Assembly (NCBI GenBank): GCA_035540495.1
Contig: DATLGL010000051.1
Span: forward strand, 30,258-94,257
Direction: 5' to 3'
DNA from: DASVEG01 sp035540495
GTDB taxonomy: Bacteria > Actinomycetota > Acidimicrobiia > Acidimicrobiales > CADCTF01
Length of the DNA stretch: 64,000 nt
Position 1 is the first letter of the stretch; each line of letters starts with the position of its first letter. The notes under the pieces are model-generated. The model did no database searches. It was not told the origin of the DNA and was given only the letters and a program-made list of their open reading frames with translations. A program made the position numbers and the translations under genes. Below, one piece after another: positions 16,212-24,621 of this stretch.

Positions 16212-17195
16212 TCAGGAGTCGGCCAGCACCAAGCCGGCCGCCAGCACGACGTTGACGACCGCGGCCCGGAGCGCGTCGGCGTCGGCCTCCGGAAGGAGGT
16301 CGGCCGCGATCGACGCATCGAACACCGCTTCGAGGACGCCGGGCTCACCGCGCGAGATCGTCGCCCGAACCTTGGAAAGCACCGCACGCACCGGGTGGTT
16401 CTCGGAGAGGAACGACGCGGTCATCGTCGTGACGCCGGCGGCGACGGCGGCGACGCCGCACCCGCCGAGCAATGTGGTGCCGAGGCCCAGGCCGTGCCAC
16501 GAGTCGTGAACGGAGAAGGCGAACTCGGCCGCGTTCGGACGCGCGGCGTGGCGTATGTAGCGGCCGATGCCTACGCCGTCGCCGGCTTCCGTGACGGCCA
16601 CCCAGGCGAAGTGATGGATGTAGTCGATGTCGACGAGGTAGCTGATGATCCGGCTGTTCGGCTTGAAGGCCTGGAAGAAGCGCAGGCGTAGCGTCTCGGC
16701 GGAGGCGTCTCTCATCGCCGCGTACAGCGCGTCGCGATCGGTCGGCAGGATGGGGCGTAGGAAGACGCGGCGACCATCCCGAACGTGGATCGGCACGGGC
16801 GTCACGCGCTCCGCGAGACGAGCGCTCACGATCGCCTCGACGTGATCGTGCACGCCCGGGGCGGAAAGCATCCGGTCGAACGACACCAAGTCGCCGACGA
16901 GCGCACTCAGGTCGGTGAGCGCCCGTACGGAACCGACTCGTTCCCGCCGGAGGAGCAGGCCGAGCTCACCGACGATGTCGCCGCGGCCGACGATCGCGAG
17001 CTGGCGTTCCCCGTGGGCCGTGTTGCGGACGACCTCGGCTGTACCGCCGGTCACGAGTGCGAAGAAGGTCGACTCCTCGTCCTGCCGCATCAGGAAGTCG
17101 CCTGCGTGCACCACGGTGGGGGTGAGTGCGTGCTCGATGGCATCGAGCTCCGCGGATGAGACGTCGGCGAACAGCGGAAGGTCGCCCAGCTCCAC
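16212..17195 (-). CDS. cyclic-nucleotide-binding / GNAT protein lysine acetyltransferase (Pat-like)
   Basis: 327 residues. Residues 1-120 are a CRP-type cyclic-nucleotide domain, with FALVTGGTAEVV and phosphate-cassette-like GDIVGELGLLLRRERVGSVRA. Residues 130-290 are a GNAT domain: VFLRPILPTDRDALYAAM, FAWVAVTEAGDGVGIGRYI and CoA-loop HGLGLGTTLL. This order matches mycobacterial Pat (Rv0998/MSMEG_5458), which acetylates acetyl-CoA synthetase and other enzymes in response to cAMP; that function is inferred. The glycine-rich Q/RxxGxG/A loop is only partly standard (H-G-L-G-L-G). GTG 17195 is the start. C-terminal 50 residues are helical and family-specific. Confidence 0.8.
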   Translation of the reverse strand: MELGDLPLFADVSSAELDAIEHALTPTVVHAGDFLMRQDEESTFFALVTGGTAEVVRNTAHGERQLAIVGRGDIVGELGLLLRRERVGSVRALTDLSALVGDLVSFDRMLSAPGVHDHVEAIVSARLAERVTPVPIHVRDGRRVFLRPILPTDRDALYAAMRDASAETLRLRFFQAFKPNSRIISYLVDIDYIHHFAWVAVTEAGDGVGIGRYIRHAARPNAAEFAFSVHDSWHGLGLGTTLLGGCGVAAVAAGVTTMTASFLSENHPVRAVLSKVRATISRGEPGVLEAVFDASIAADLLPEADADALRAAVVNVVLAAGLVLADS

Positions 17196-17248
17196 CCGTC
17201 GATCATCGCGGACGAGCGCGCTCGATCGCGACGCGCGAACGTCTGCTG

Positions 17249-17605
17249 GTGGATCTCAACCACCTCAACCTCCGCGTACGCGATGCCGCCGCGTGTCGCG
17301 ACTTCTACGTCAGCCACTTCGGGTTCGCGCTCGCGTTCGAGGCCGAGGGCGGCTACTTCATGCGCAACGACGAGGGCTTCCTGCTGGCGGTGGCGCCGGC
17401 GGATCCGCACCAGTCGCTTCCGCCCGGGTTCCACGTCGGCTTCAGTCTCGGTTCGCCCGACGAGGTGGCACGAATGCGCGACGCGCTGGCGCGCGATGCC
17501 GTCGACGTGCGCGAACTCGAGGACTACCGCCCTGGTGAGGACTACGTCACCTTCCGATGCTTCGACCCCGACGGCACGGAGATCGAGGTGTTCTGGGAGG
17601 GCTGA
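17249..17605 (+). CDS. VOC superfamily protein
   Basis: 118 residues from GTG 17249. VDLNHLNLRVRDAAACRDFY opens the first half and has the first His ligand position; GFHVGFSLGSPDEVARMRDAL opens the second; CFDPDGTEIEVFWEG ends it with the Glu ligand. This is a compact metal-binding glyoxalase/dioxygenase-like protein. It diverges from the Pat-like gene. Substrate unknown. Confidence 0.8.
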   Translation: MDLNHLNLRVRDAAACRDFYVSHFGFALAFEAEGGYFMRNDEGFLLAVAPADPHQSLPPGFHVGFSLGSPDEVARMRDALARDAVDVRELEDYRPGEDYVTFRCFDPDGTEIEVFWEG

Positions 17606-17608
17606 GCC

Positions 17609-18460
17609 TCAACCCCCGAGCAGGCGCTGCTTCTGCAGCGCGAACTCCTCATCGGTGAGGATGCCCTCGTCGCGAAGCTCCGCCAACTTCCGAAGCTGGT
17701 CGGCGATGTCGACAGAACCCGGACCAGCAGGGGCGGCACCTGCCGCCTGCCCGCCGAACATCGAGCCGCTGTGCTGGACGTACTGCGTCTGGGTGAGCAT
17801 CTGCTTCTTCGCCCGCGCCTCGCTGACGAGCGGATTGACGAGGTCGCGCACGCCGTAGGGGTCTTCGATGTTGTCGAGGACGAGCTCGGCCAGGCCGCTG
17901 TACGTCGCCTGGTCGAGGTGCAGCACGACGTCGCCGATGTTCTTGCCTGACTGCATCATGTTCTGGCGGACGTCGACATCGTTCACCGCCCAGAGCGGCA
18001 CCTGCTCGGACGTGGTGCCCAGAACTCCGGAGTCGACGTACACCTTGTCGTGGGTGATCCGGTAGCGCACCGATGCGATGCCGACGGCGGAGGTGCCGAT
18101 CGACTTCTTCTCGCCGGTCCACACGACGTTCGGGTCGTTCGCGGCTGCCGCGGCGCGTGCGGCTTGCTGCTCGGCCGCGAAGGTCTTGCCCTTCTCGGCG
18201 AGCTCCTTCCCCTGCACGGCGGCTTGCTGGGCTGCAGCTTTCAGGCGGTCCTTCCACGATCCTCCGGCACCGCCGGCCGCAGCAGCGCCGGGTGCGGGCG
18301 GAGGGGGCGGGGGAGCAGCGGGATCGTTTGGGACCGGCTCGTCGGTGCTGGTGACGCCGGCGTCGGACACGTGCTGCGTCCACGCCGAGCCGTCCCAATA
18401 CCGAAGCTCGTGACGCCCGAAGGGGTCCTGCTTCCAACCTGCCTGCTCCGCCTGAGTCAT
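17609..18460 (-). CDS. DUF2510 - PH-like - SHOCT domain protein
   Basis: 283 residues. The N-terminal GWKQDPFGRHELRYWDGSAW is a DUF2510 motif. A Pro/Ala linker and a coiled, Ala/Gln-rich stretch (AAAQQAAVQGKELAEKGKTF) follow. The middle 110-215 is a bacterial PH-like domain (TSAVGIASVRYRITHDKVYV). The end, DQLRKLAELRDEGILTDEEF, is a SHOCT helix pair usually found at oligomerising C-termini. No membrane helix, so cytoplasmic. Function unknown; such modules often mediate protein or membrane association. Confidence 0.8.
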   Translation of the reverse strand: MTQAEQAGWKQDPFGRHELRYWDGSAWTQHVSDAGVTSTDEPVPNDPAAPPPPPPAPGAAAAGGAGGSWKDRLKAAAQQAAVQGKELAEKGKTFAAEQQAARAAAAANDPNVVWTGEKKSIGTSAVGIASVRYRITHDKVYVDSGVLGTTSEQVPLWAVNDVDVRQNMMQSGKNIGDVVLHLDQATYSGLAELVLDNIEDPYGVRDLVNPLVSEARAKKQMLTQTQYVQHSGSMFGGQAAGAAPAGPGSVDIADQLRKLAELRDEGILTDEEFALQKQRLLGG

Positions 18461-18522
18461 GAGCCCAAGTTTGGACGACCGCCGTGCGGTTCCGTGCGAA
18501 CCGGGTCGGGTACGACCGCGGC

Positions 18523-18660
18523 ATGGCCATCACGCTGTTCGTGCTGCTGGTGATCGCAGGCATCGGGTTCTTCCTGTGGCGGATGCAGGCGAACCGGCCG
18601 GCTTCGGGAGACACCCCCGTCGTCGGCGGGAAGCGCCCGCCCCGCCCGGGCGAGCGCTGA
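18523..18660 (+). CDS. 45-residue single-pass membrane protein
   Basis: ATG 18523 to TGA 18658-18660 encodes one hydrophobic helix (ITLFVLLVIAGIGFFLWRM) and a short basic, Pro-rich tail ending PPRPGER. The helix followed by RM and a basic tail predicts the C-terminus inside. It diverges from the DUF2510 gene and is too small for motif analysis. Codon use is GC3-rich like its neighbours, which supports translation. Confidence 0.55.
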   Translation: MAITLFVLLVIAGIGFFLWRMQANRPASGDTPVVGGKRPPRPGER

Positions 18661-18669
18661 CCGGGGCTT

Positions 18670-19479
18670 CTAGATGTCCCTGATCCGGTAGCGGTACCAG
18701 AGCTCGGCCGACACGCGCCCGAGGGCGATCATCGCCAAGATGCTCGCCGCCACCACCGGCGATGCGTGATCGGGCACTGGCACGGAGGCCGGGACCTCTC
18801 CCTCCCGGGTGCGCAGCTCGAACGGCGTCACGCGTGCTTGCGGCCTCTGCGTCGCGCCCGGCGCAGGCCGGGCGGCGCGAGTCGCCCGCGACCGTGCCGC
18901 CGACGGCTGCGCGGGCGGCGATGCCGCCGCGGCCTGACCGGACGCGGCCGGGCTGCGGCTCGCTGCGTTGGCGGCGCCCACCGTCGGGGCGGAGGGGGAT
19001 CGAGTGGAGGCGGCGCGGACGGTGTCGTCGTCGAACACGGTGATGTACGCCTCGTCGATGACATGACTGGGCCCGGTGTCGCCGGTGAGCCGCAACACGA
19101 ACATCTCCGTCGGCTCCTCGACCGAGTCGTCGACGATGAACACCACGATCGTCGCCACGGTCTCGCCGACGTCGAGCCGCACCCTCGTCGAGAGCGGCGA
19201 GTAGTCGTCACCAGCGGTCGCCGAGCGGTCGATGCTCACCACGGCGGCCTCGGCGCTCTGGAGCGACGACACCGCAGGGCGCACGATCCTGACGACGACG
19301 CGGCCTGCGTGCTCGTGCACGTCGATGCGCCGGGACTCGAACTGCAGCTCGTCACCCGGAGCGGCTGCAGCAGGCGCGCCGCCGTGCCATCCGACGAACG
19401 TGGCGACGACCAGCACGACCGCGGCCGCGGTGCGCGCGAGGCAGCGGCTGCCGTTCGTCCGCCTGCTCCGTCGTCTCAC
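18670..19479 (-). CDS. exported, anchored Calx-beta domain protein
   Basis: 269 residues. A basic N-terminus and hydrophobic AAAVVLVVATFVGW form a signal peptide with an APAAAA site. Residues 45-153 form one Calx-beta domain: VVSIDRSATAGDDYSPLS, VATIVVFIVDDSVEEPTEMF and AYITVFDDD, with acidic calcium-site residues. A 75-residue Ala/Pro/Arg linker follows and a C-terminal hydrophobic segment (VVAASILAMIALGRV) anchors it. Such domains bind Ca2+ and mediate adhesion. Confidence 0.8.
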   Translation of the reverse strand: MRRRSRRTNGSRCLARTAAAVVLVVATFVGWHGGAPAAAAPGDELQFESRRIDVHEHAGRVVVRIVRPAVSSLQSAEAAVVSIDRSATAGDDYSPLSTRVRLDVGETVATIVVFIVDDSVEEPTEMFVLRLTGDTGPSHVIDEAYITVFDDDTVRAASTRSPSAPTVGAANAASRSPAASGQAAAASPPAQPSAARSRATRAARPAPGATQRPQARVTPFELRTREGEVPASVPVPDHASPVVAASILAMIALGRVSAELWYRYRIRDI

Positions 19480-19576
19480 GTGCGTGCGCTACCCCCAGCG
19501 GCCCGGGCGACCACCCCCGGCCACCTCTCAGTTCGACGGCACAGTGGTCGACTCCTTGCGCGGCCGAGCCCGTAGC

Positions 19577-20038
19577 GTGCCGGACGTGGACTTCACGGCG
19601 ACTGCCCACCTCCGCGTCGGCGTCGTCCCGGCGTTCGGTTACGTGCAGGACCTCACGACCTACCCGCAGTGGTTCACGATCGTCGACCGGGTCGTGCCTG
19701 AGCCCACCGGCGAGGGGTGGGCCGTCGATCTCGCGGCCCGGCTGGGGCCTCTCAAGCGGACGAAGCGGGTGCGGATGGTGCGCTGCGTGCTCGAACCGAC
19801 GGCGCGGCGGGTGGTCTTCGAGCGCCACGAGCTCGACGGGGGCTCTCATAGCCCGTGGGTCCTGTCAGCTTCCGTCGCGGAGAGCGTGCCCGGGTGCGAT
19901 CTGACGATGCACCTCCACTACGGCGGGCTCGGGTGGGTGCCGGGGCTCGACCTCATCCTGCGGGAGGAAGCGAGGCGCGCCGGGGCGCGATTGGAACGGC
20001 GGCTCCTGCAGCACGGCCACCTCCCCCACCGGGAGTAG
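19577..20038 (+). CDS. SRPBCC (START-like) family protein
   Basis: 153 residues. The order fits a polyketide-cyclase/dehydrase-type SRPBCC barrel: strand DFTATAHLRVGVVPAFGYV, helix DLTTYPQWFTIVDRVV, several strands (VRMVRCVLEPTARRVVFERH) and long C-terminal helix GLDLILREEARRAGARLERR. GTG 19577 and GTG 19586 are both possible starts; neither has a clear ribosome site. It converges on the ABC exporter operon with only six bases between. Ligand unknown. Confidence 0.75.
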   Translation: MPDVDFTATAHLRVGVVPAFGYVQDLTTYPQWFTIVDRVVPEPTGEGWAVDLAARLGPLKRTKRVRMVRCVLEPTARRVVFERHELDGGSHSPWVLSASVAESVPGCDLTMHLHYGGLGWVPGLDLILREEARRAGARLERRLLQHGHLPHRE

Positions 20039-20044
20039 GCGGAA

Positions 20045-21988
20045 CTAGACGGGCTCGTTCATGTGGTGGCTCCACGTCGCGTACATCTGCGCGTAGACGC
20101 CACCGGGGATCTGCACGAGCTCCTCGTGCGGGCCGAGCTCGACGATCCGACCGTCGTTGACGACCGCGATGCGGTCGGCGCGCATCGCGGTGGAGAGGCG
20201 ATGGGCGATGATGATCGCGGTCCGGCCCTCGAGAACGCGGTCGAGCGCGCGCTCGATGATTGCCTCCGACTTCAGGTCGAGCGACGACGTGGCCTCGTCG
20301 AGGATCAGCACCCGTGGCTGAGCCAGGAACGCGCGAGCCAGGGCCAGGAGCTGACGCTCGCCCGACGACAGCGACGAGCCGCGCTCGTACACCGGCGTGT
20401 CGAGGCCCATGGGTAGGGGTTCGATCAGCTCGTCGAGGCCGACCGCCTGGCACGCCTCGAGCACCTCTTCGTCGGAGGCGTCGGGGCGGGCGAAGGCGAC
20501 GTTGTCCCGGATCGATCCCGCGAAGAGGAACGGTTCCTGCGGCACCACGCCGAGTTGGCGGCGCAGCGATGCGAGCGTGACGGTGCGGAGGTCGACACCG
20601 TCGACGAGCACCCGCCCGTGGGCGGGGTCGTAGAAGCGGGTGACGAGCTTCGCGATGGTCGACTTCCCTGCGCCGGTGGTGCCGACGAGCGAGAACGTCT
20701 CGCCGGCGCGGATCGTGAGATCGAGGTCGCGCAGCACCGGCTGTCCCGGCACGTACTCGAAGGTCACGTCGTCGAAGGTGATCTCGCCGCTGATCGCGGG
20801 AAGTTCCACCGCGTCGGCCGCCTCTTCCACTGATGGCTCGGTGTCGAGGAGGTCGGCGATCTTGCCGACCGCGGCCTGACCCGACTGGTACATGTTGTAG
20901 AGCTGCACAAGCTGCTGGATCGGGGCGAAGAAGCTGTTCAGGTAGAGGACGAAGGCGAACAGTTCACCGAGCTGCAGCGTGCCGTCGAACACCATCCGGC
21001 CGCCGAGGAACAGCACTACGGCGGTGCCGAGCGTGCCGACCGCGTCGGTCCCGGGGCCGTAGATCGCGGCGACCTTGGCCGCGCCCTCGTTCGCGGTGCG
21101 GTGGTCGCCGACGACGTTGCGGTGCTTGACCTCGTTGTACCGATGCCGGTTGTACATCGCCACGATCCGGATGCCCGAGAGGCTCTCCTGGAGGTCGGCC
21201 ATGACGTCGGCGATGCGCTCGCGCACCTTCTCGTACGCCGACTCAGAGCGGTTCCGGAACCAGAACGTCATCAGCGTCATCACGGGAACGATGGCGAAGA
21301 CGACGATCAGCGCGAGGTCGACGTCCATCGAGAAGAGGACGCCGATCACGATCATCAGCGTGAACAGCTGGACGATGAGGTTGATGATCCCGTCCTGGAG
21401 CAGCTCGCTGAGCGCCTCGATGTCGCTCGTCATGCGGGTCATGATCCGGCCCGCCTTCTCGTCGGTGAAGAAGTCGAGCGAGAGCCGCTGGATGTGGGAG
21501 AACACCCGGATCCGCAGCTCGTACATGAGGCGCTGACCGAGGCGGCCCGTCCAGCTCACCCGAGCGGCCGTCGCCACGCTGTTGACGACGATGGCCACCA
21601 GGTACATCGCTGCCATGAGCGCCACGACGCCGAAGTCGCCACGGATGATGCCGCGGTCGATGGCGCGCTGGCTGAGGAGCGGGCCGGCCTGGAGCGAGAT
21701 CGTCTCGACCGCGACGAGCAGTATCCCGACGAGCAGCGCGCCGGTGTTCGGGCGGAGCAGCCGGCTGAGGGTGAAGCCCTTCTGGTCGTTCGGCGTGCGG
21801 TGACTGAAGGCGATGTCGGGCTCCGGGTGCTCCGGCTCCTTGCCCAGCAACTTCTCGACGAGCGGCACCATCTCCGGCGGCACGCCGGCGAACGGAAGCC
21901 CCGGCGCGGCCTGTCCCGGCCGCCCGTGCGGACCCCCTCCGAAGCCTCCGCCGCCGGGGCCTCCCCAGCCGCCACCTCCCCAGGCCAC
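20045..21988 (-). CDS. ABC exporter half-transporter (catalytically competent partner)
   Basis: 647 residues. A Gly/Pro-rich start (WGGGGWGGPGGGGFGGG) precedes a six-helix type IV exporter domain and a nucleotide-binding domain with Walker A GTTGAGKST, Q-loop VPQEPFLF, signature LSSGERQ, Walker B and catalytic Glu LILDEATSS and His switch IIAHRLST. All catalytic residues are present, unlike its partner. GTG 21988 shares one base with the preceding TAG (TAGTG), so translation is coupled. Probably exports a drug, lipid or peptide as a heterodimer. Confidence 0.9.
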   Translation of the reverse strand: MAWGGGGWGGPGGGGFGGGPHGRPGQAAPGLPFAGVPPEMVPLVEKLLGKEPEHPEPDIAFSHRTPNDQKGFTLSRLLRPNTGALLVGILLVAVETISLQAGPLLSQRAIDRGIIRGDFGVVALMAAMYLVAIVVNSVATAARVSWTGRLGQRLMYELRIRVFSHIQRLSLDFFTDEKAGRIMTRMTSDIEALSELLQDGIINLIVQLFTLMIVIGVLFSMDVDLALIVVFAIVPVMTLMTFWFRNRSESAYEKVRERIADVMADLQESLSGIRIVAMYNRHRYNEVKHRNVVGDHRTANEGAAKVAAIYGPGTDAVGTLGTAVVLFLGGRMVFDGTLQLGELFAFVLYLNSFFAPIQQLVQLYNMYQSGQAAVGKIADLLDTEPSVEEAADAVELPAISGEITFDDVTFEYVPGQPVLRDLDLTIRAGETFSLVGTTGAGKSTIAKLVTRFYDPAHGRVLVDGVDLRTVTLASLRRQLGVVPQEPFLFAGSIRDNVAFARPDASDEEVLEACQAVGLDELIEPLPMGLDTPVYERGSSLSSGERQLLALARAFLAQPRVLILDEATSSLDLKSEAIIERALDRVLEGRTAIIIAHRLSTAMRADRIAVVNDGRIVELGPHEELVQIPGGVYAQMYATWSHHMNEPV

Positions 21989-24045
21989 TACGAACCACCT
22001 CCGCCGATCGGCATCCCGCCTGGCATGCCCCCCGGAACACCACCGCGGTCGGCCTGCGCCTGCATGACCCGCTTCATGGCGCGCGCCCGAGGGGGCAGCG
22101 ACTCCTCCGGATCGGGCTTCGGCGCGTGCGCCTCCTGCCACTCCTCCTCGGCCCGGGCGAGAACCTCGGCGTACTCCGGCACCGTCTGCATCAGCTGCGC
22201 ATGCGTGCCGTCGGCGAGGATCCTGCCGTCGCGCAGCAGCACCACGCGGTCGGCGAGGGAGATCGTCGACAGCCGGTGGGCGATGATCAACGTCGTCCGC
22301 CCCTCCATCAGCGTCTGCAGCGCGCCGTGGATCTCGTGTTCGACCTGGACGTCGATCGCAGAGGTGGCGTCGTCGAGGATGAGGATCCGCGGGTTGACGA
22401 GCAGGGTGCGGGCGATGGCGATGCGCTGCCGCTGACCGCCCGACAGCGTGTAGCCGCGCTCGCCGACGACGGTGTCGAAGCCGTCGGGAAGCTTCTCGAC
22501 GAACTCGAGCACACCGGCGGCGGCGGCCGCGCGCTCGATCTCTTCGTCGGTGGCGTCGGGGCGCCCGTAGGCGATGTTGTTCTTGATCGTCTCCGAGAAC
22601 AGGAACGGCTCGTCGAGGACGAGCCCGATCGCGGCGCGGAGCGAGTCGATCGTGAGGTCACGCACATCGGTGCCGTCGACCATCACCGCGCCGTCGCGCA
22701 CGTCGTAGAAGCGGGGGAGCAGGCGGGCGAGGGTCGACTTGCCCGATCCGGTCCGTCCGACCAGAGCGACCGTCTCGCCGGGCGCCAGGTGGAGGGTGAG
22801 CTCGTCGAGCACGAGCGGCCCGTCTTCGCCGTAACCGAAGCTCACGTGGTCGAAGAGGATCTCGCCGCGGGGCGCCGCGAGGTCGACGGCGCCCGGGTTG
22901 TCGACGATGCGCTCCGGCTCGTCGATGATCTCGAAGATGCGCCCGGCGGATGCAGCGGCGCGCTGGCCCATCATCATCAGGAAGCCGAGCATCATGAACG
23001 GCGCCTGGAGCATGACGACGTAGGCGTTGAACTCGATGATCGTTCCGATCGTCACGGCGCCGTCGAGAACGAGCTTGCCGCCATAGAGCAGCATCGCCGC
23101 CAGGCCGAGGCGGGGCAGGTTCTGCATGAACGGCGACCACTTGGCCCGGATGTCGACTTGGAGGATGCCGGCCCACTTCAGCCGCTGCGCGGCGCGAGCG
23201 AGCGAATTCACCTGCGCCGGCTCCTGCGCGAACGACTTCACGACGCGGGTGCCGGTGATGTTCTCCTCGACGATCGTCGCCACGTCGGCCTGACGCGACG
23301 AGATGATCCACGAGACCGGGAACATGCCGTTCCGCATCTGCTTGCCGGTGACGTAGACGAACGGCAGCGGGATCACCGCGACGATGGCGAGCAGCAGGTG
23401 CGTCGTCGCCATCAGCCCGAAGGCGACGACGAACGTGATCATCGAGATCACCACCGTCGGCGCGAAGGCCAGGAACATCTGCACCGAGCGGATGTCGGAG
23501 TTTGCCCGGCTGATCAGCTGGCCGCTCTGCATGCGGTCGAAGTACGAGAACGAGAGCCTCTGGAACTTCTCGTAGAGGATGTTCCGCAGGTCGAACTCGA
23601 TCGCGAAGCTCGTGCGCTGCAGGTTGTAGCGGTAGACGAAGCCGATCACGAAGCGGATGAGGGCCACGCCGCCGAGCAGCAGCAGGAAAAACGACAGCGA
23701 CGTCGGCGACCCGGCACGAGCAAGCTCGGCCGGGAGCTCGATGCCTCGGGCCGTGGCGCGGCGAGCGAGCTCCGGGATGATCGCTTCGTCGAAGGTGAGG
23801 CGGATGAGGCGGGGGATCGCAAGCTGCAGGAGCAAGGTCGCGAGGGCGCACGCCAGTCCGGAGAACACGATCGCCTTGTGCGCCAGGACGACGGGCATCA
23901 TCCGGCGCCACCAGCTCAGCGAGGCGTCGGGGTGGATCGATCCCTTCGGCCGCTGGTAGCGGGCGGTCGGCGGTCGGGGAACGTACGTCGGTGGTTCGGC
24001 ACCCGGCCCGGCGCCCGCGGCGTCGGGTTCGAGCACCGCTGTCAC
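21988..24045 (-). CDS. ABC exporter half-transporter (degenerate site partner)
   Basis: 685 residues. The exporter membrane domain is followed by a nucleotide-binding domain with Walker A GRTGSGKST, signature LSGGQRQR and His switch IIAHRLST. The Q-loop Gln is replaced (VLDEPFLF) and the catalytic Glu is Asp (LILDDATSA). One consensus and one degenerate site is the hallmark of heterodimeric exporters such as TM287/288 and BmrCD. GTG 24045 overlaps the MarR stop by four bases (GTGA). The C-terminus is Gly/Pro/Met rich (GGVPGGMPGGMPIGGGG). Confidence 0.9.
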   Translation of the reverse strand: MTAVLEPDAAGAGPGAEPPTYVPRPPTARYQRPKGSIHPDASLSWWRRMMPVVLAHKAIVFSGLACALATLLLQLAIPRLIRLTFDEAIIPELARRATARGIELPAELARAGSPTSLSFFLLLLGGVALIRFVIGFVYRYNLQRTSFAIEFDLRNILYEKFQRLSFSYFDRMQSGQLISRANSDIRSVQMFLAFAPTVVISMITFVVAFGLMATTHLLLAIVAVIPLPFVYVTGKQMRNGMFPVSWIISSRQADVATIVEENITGTRVVKSFAQEPAQVNSLARAAQRLKWAGILQVDIRAKWSPFMQNLPRLGLAAMLLYGGKLVLDGAVTIGTIIEFNAYVVMLQAPFMMLGFLMMMGQRAAASAGRIFEIIDEPERIVDNPGAVDLAAPRGEILFDHVSFGYGEDGPLVLDELTLHLAPGETVALVGRTGSGKSTLARLLPRFYDVRDGAVMVDGTDVRDLTIDSLRAAIGLVLDEPFLFSETIKNNIAYGRPDATDEEIERAAAAAGVLEFVEKLPDGFDTVVGERGYTLSGGQRQRIAIARTLLVNPRILILDDATSAIDVQVEHEIHGALQTLMEGRTTLIIAHRLSTISLADRVVLLRDGRILADGTHAQLMQTVPEYAEVLARAEEEWQEAHAPKPDPEESLPPRARAMKRVMQAQADRGGVPGGMPGGMPIGGGGS

Positions 24046-24536
24046 GAGGCGGCCCCAGCTGCGGTCTTGGGCTGCGCATCGCGACGGGCCCGTGCCTCGT
24101 CGAGGGCGCGCCCGAGCAGTTCGAGGCCCTCGATGACCTTGCGGGCCTGCGCGGGCGACAGCTCCGAGGTCACCTCCGCCAGCCGCCCTGCCGCGACGAC
24201 GTCGGCCTGCTTGAGGAGGGTGTGCCCCTGGTCGGTGATCTCGTGGAGCACCCGACGGCGGTCTTCGGCCGAGGTCACCCGCTCGACGAGGCCGCGAGCG
24301 ACGCAACCGTCGACCAACGCCGTCAGCGACGGGGGACTCACGTCGAGCCATCCGGCGAGCGCCGTCGCCCGCTCAGGACCGCCGGAGAGGAACGCCAGCA
24401 GGCGGTACTGCGGGAGCGACAGGTTGACGTCGCTCAGCGCCACTTCCAACGACTTCGAGAACCGTGCGGCCGCGCGCATGGCTGCGACGGGGGGCTCAGT
24501 GGGGACGTCGCCGTGGGCGGTGTGTTCGACAGTCAC
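24042..24536 (-). CDS. MarR-family transcriptional regulator
   Basis: 164 residues. The winged helix is seen as LPQYRLLAFLSGGPERATALAGWL, recognition helix SPPSLTALVDGCVARGLVER and wing TSAEDRRRVLHEITDQG, flanked by dimerisation helices. It is the first gene of the exporter operon, the usual layout for a drug- or lipid-responsive local repressor. GTG 24536 is the start. A TAGTCT box six bases upstream would give a leaderless transcript (inference). It probably binds the palindromes in the divergent promoter region. Confidence 0.85.
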   Translation of the reverse strand: MTVEHTAHGDVPTEPPVAAMRAAARFSKSLEVALSDVNLSLPQYRLLAFLSGGPERATALAGWLDVSPPSLTALVDGCVARGLVERVTSAEDRRRVLHEITDQGHTLLKQADVVAAGRLAEVTSELSPAQARKVIEGLELLGRALDEARARRDAQPKTAAGAAS

Positions 24537-24621
24537 ATGGTTAGACTACCGAAGTACCTACGCTCTAGCTAGTAACGGGTTTTACGCGTAGATTTCGTCG
24601 TCACACCGCACAGGAGGCCGC
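24537..24621. promoter_or_regulatory. divergent promoter/operator region, marR exporter operon vs aldehyde dehydrogenase
   Basis: This 85-base intergenic region holds CTAGCTAG at 24565-24572 and inverted repeats CTACGC (24558-24563) / GCGTAG (24586-24591). For the minus strand, TAGTCT lies six bases before GTG 24536. For the plus strand, TAGATT (24589-24594) could be a -10, and AGGAGG at 24612-24617 is the ribosome site of the dehydrogenase. The repeats are the best candidates for MarR operators and could also control the dehydrogenase. Confidence 0.5.
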
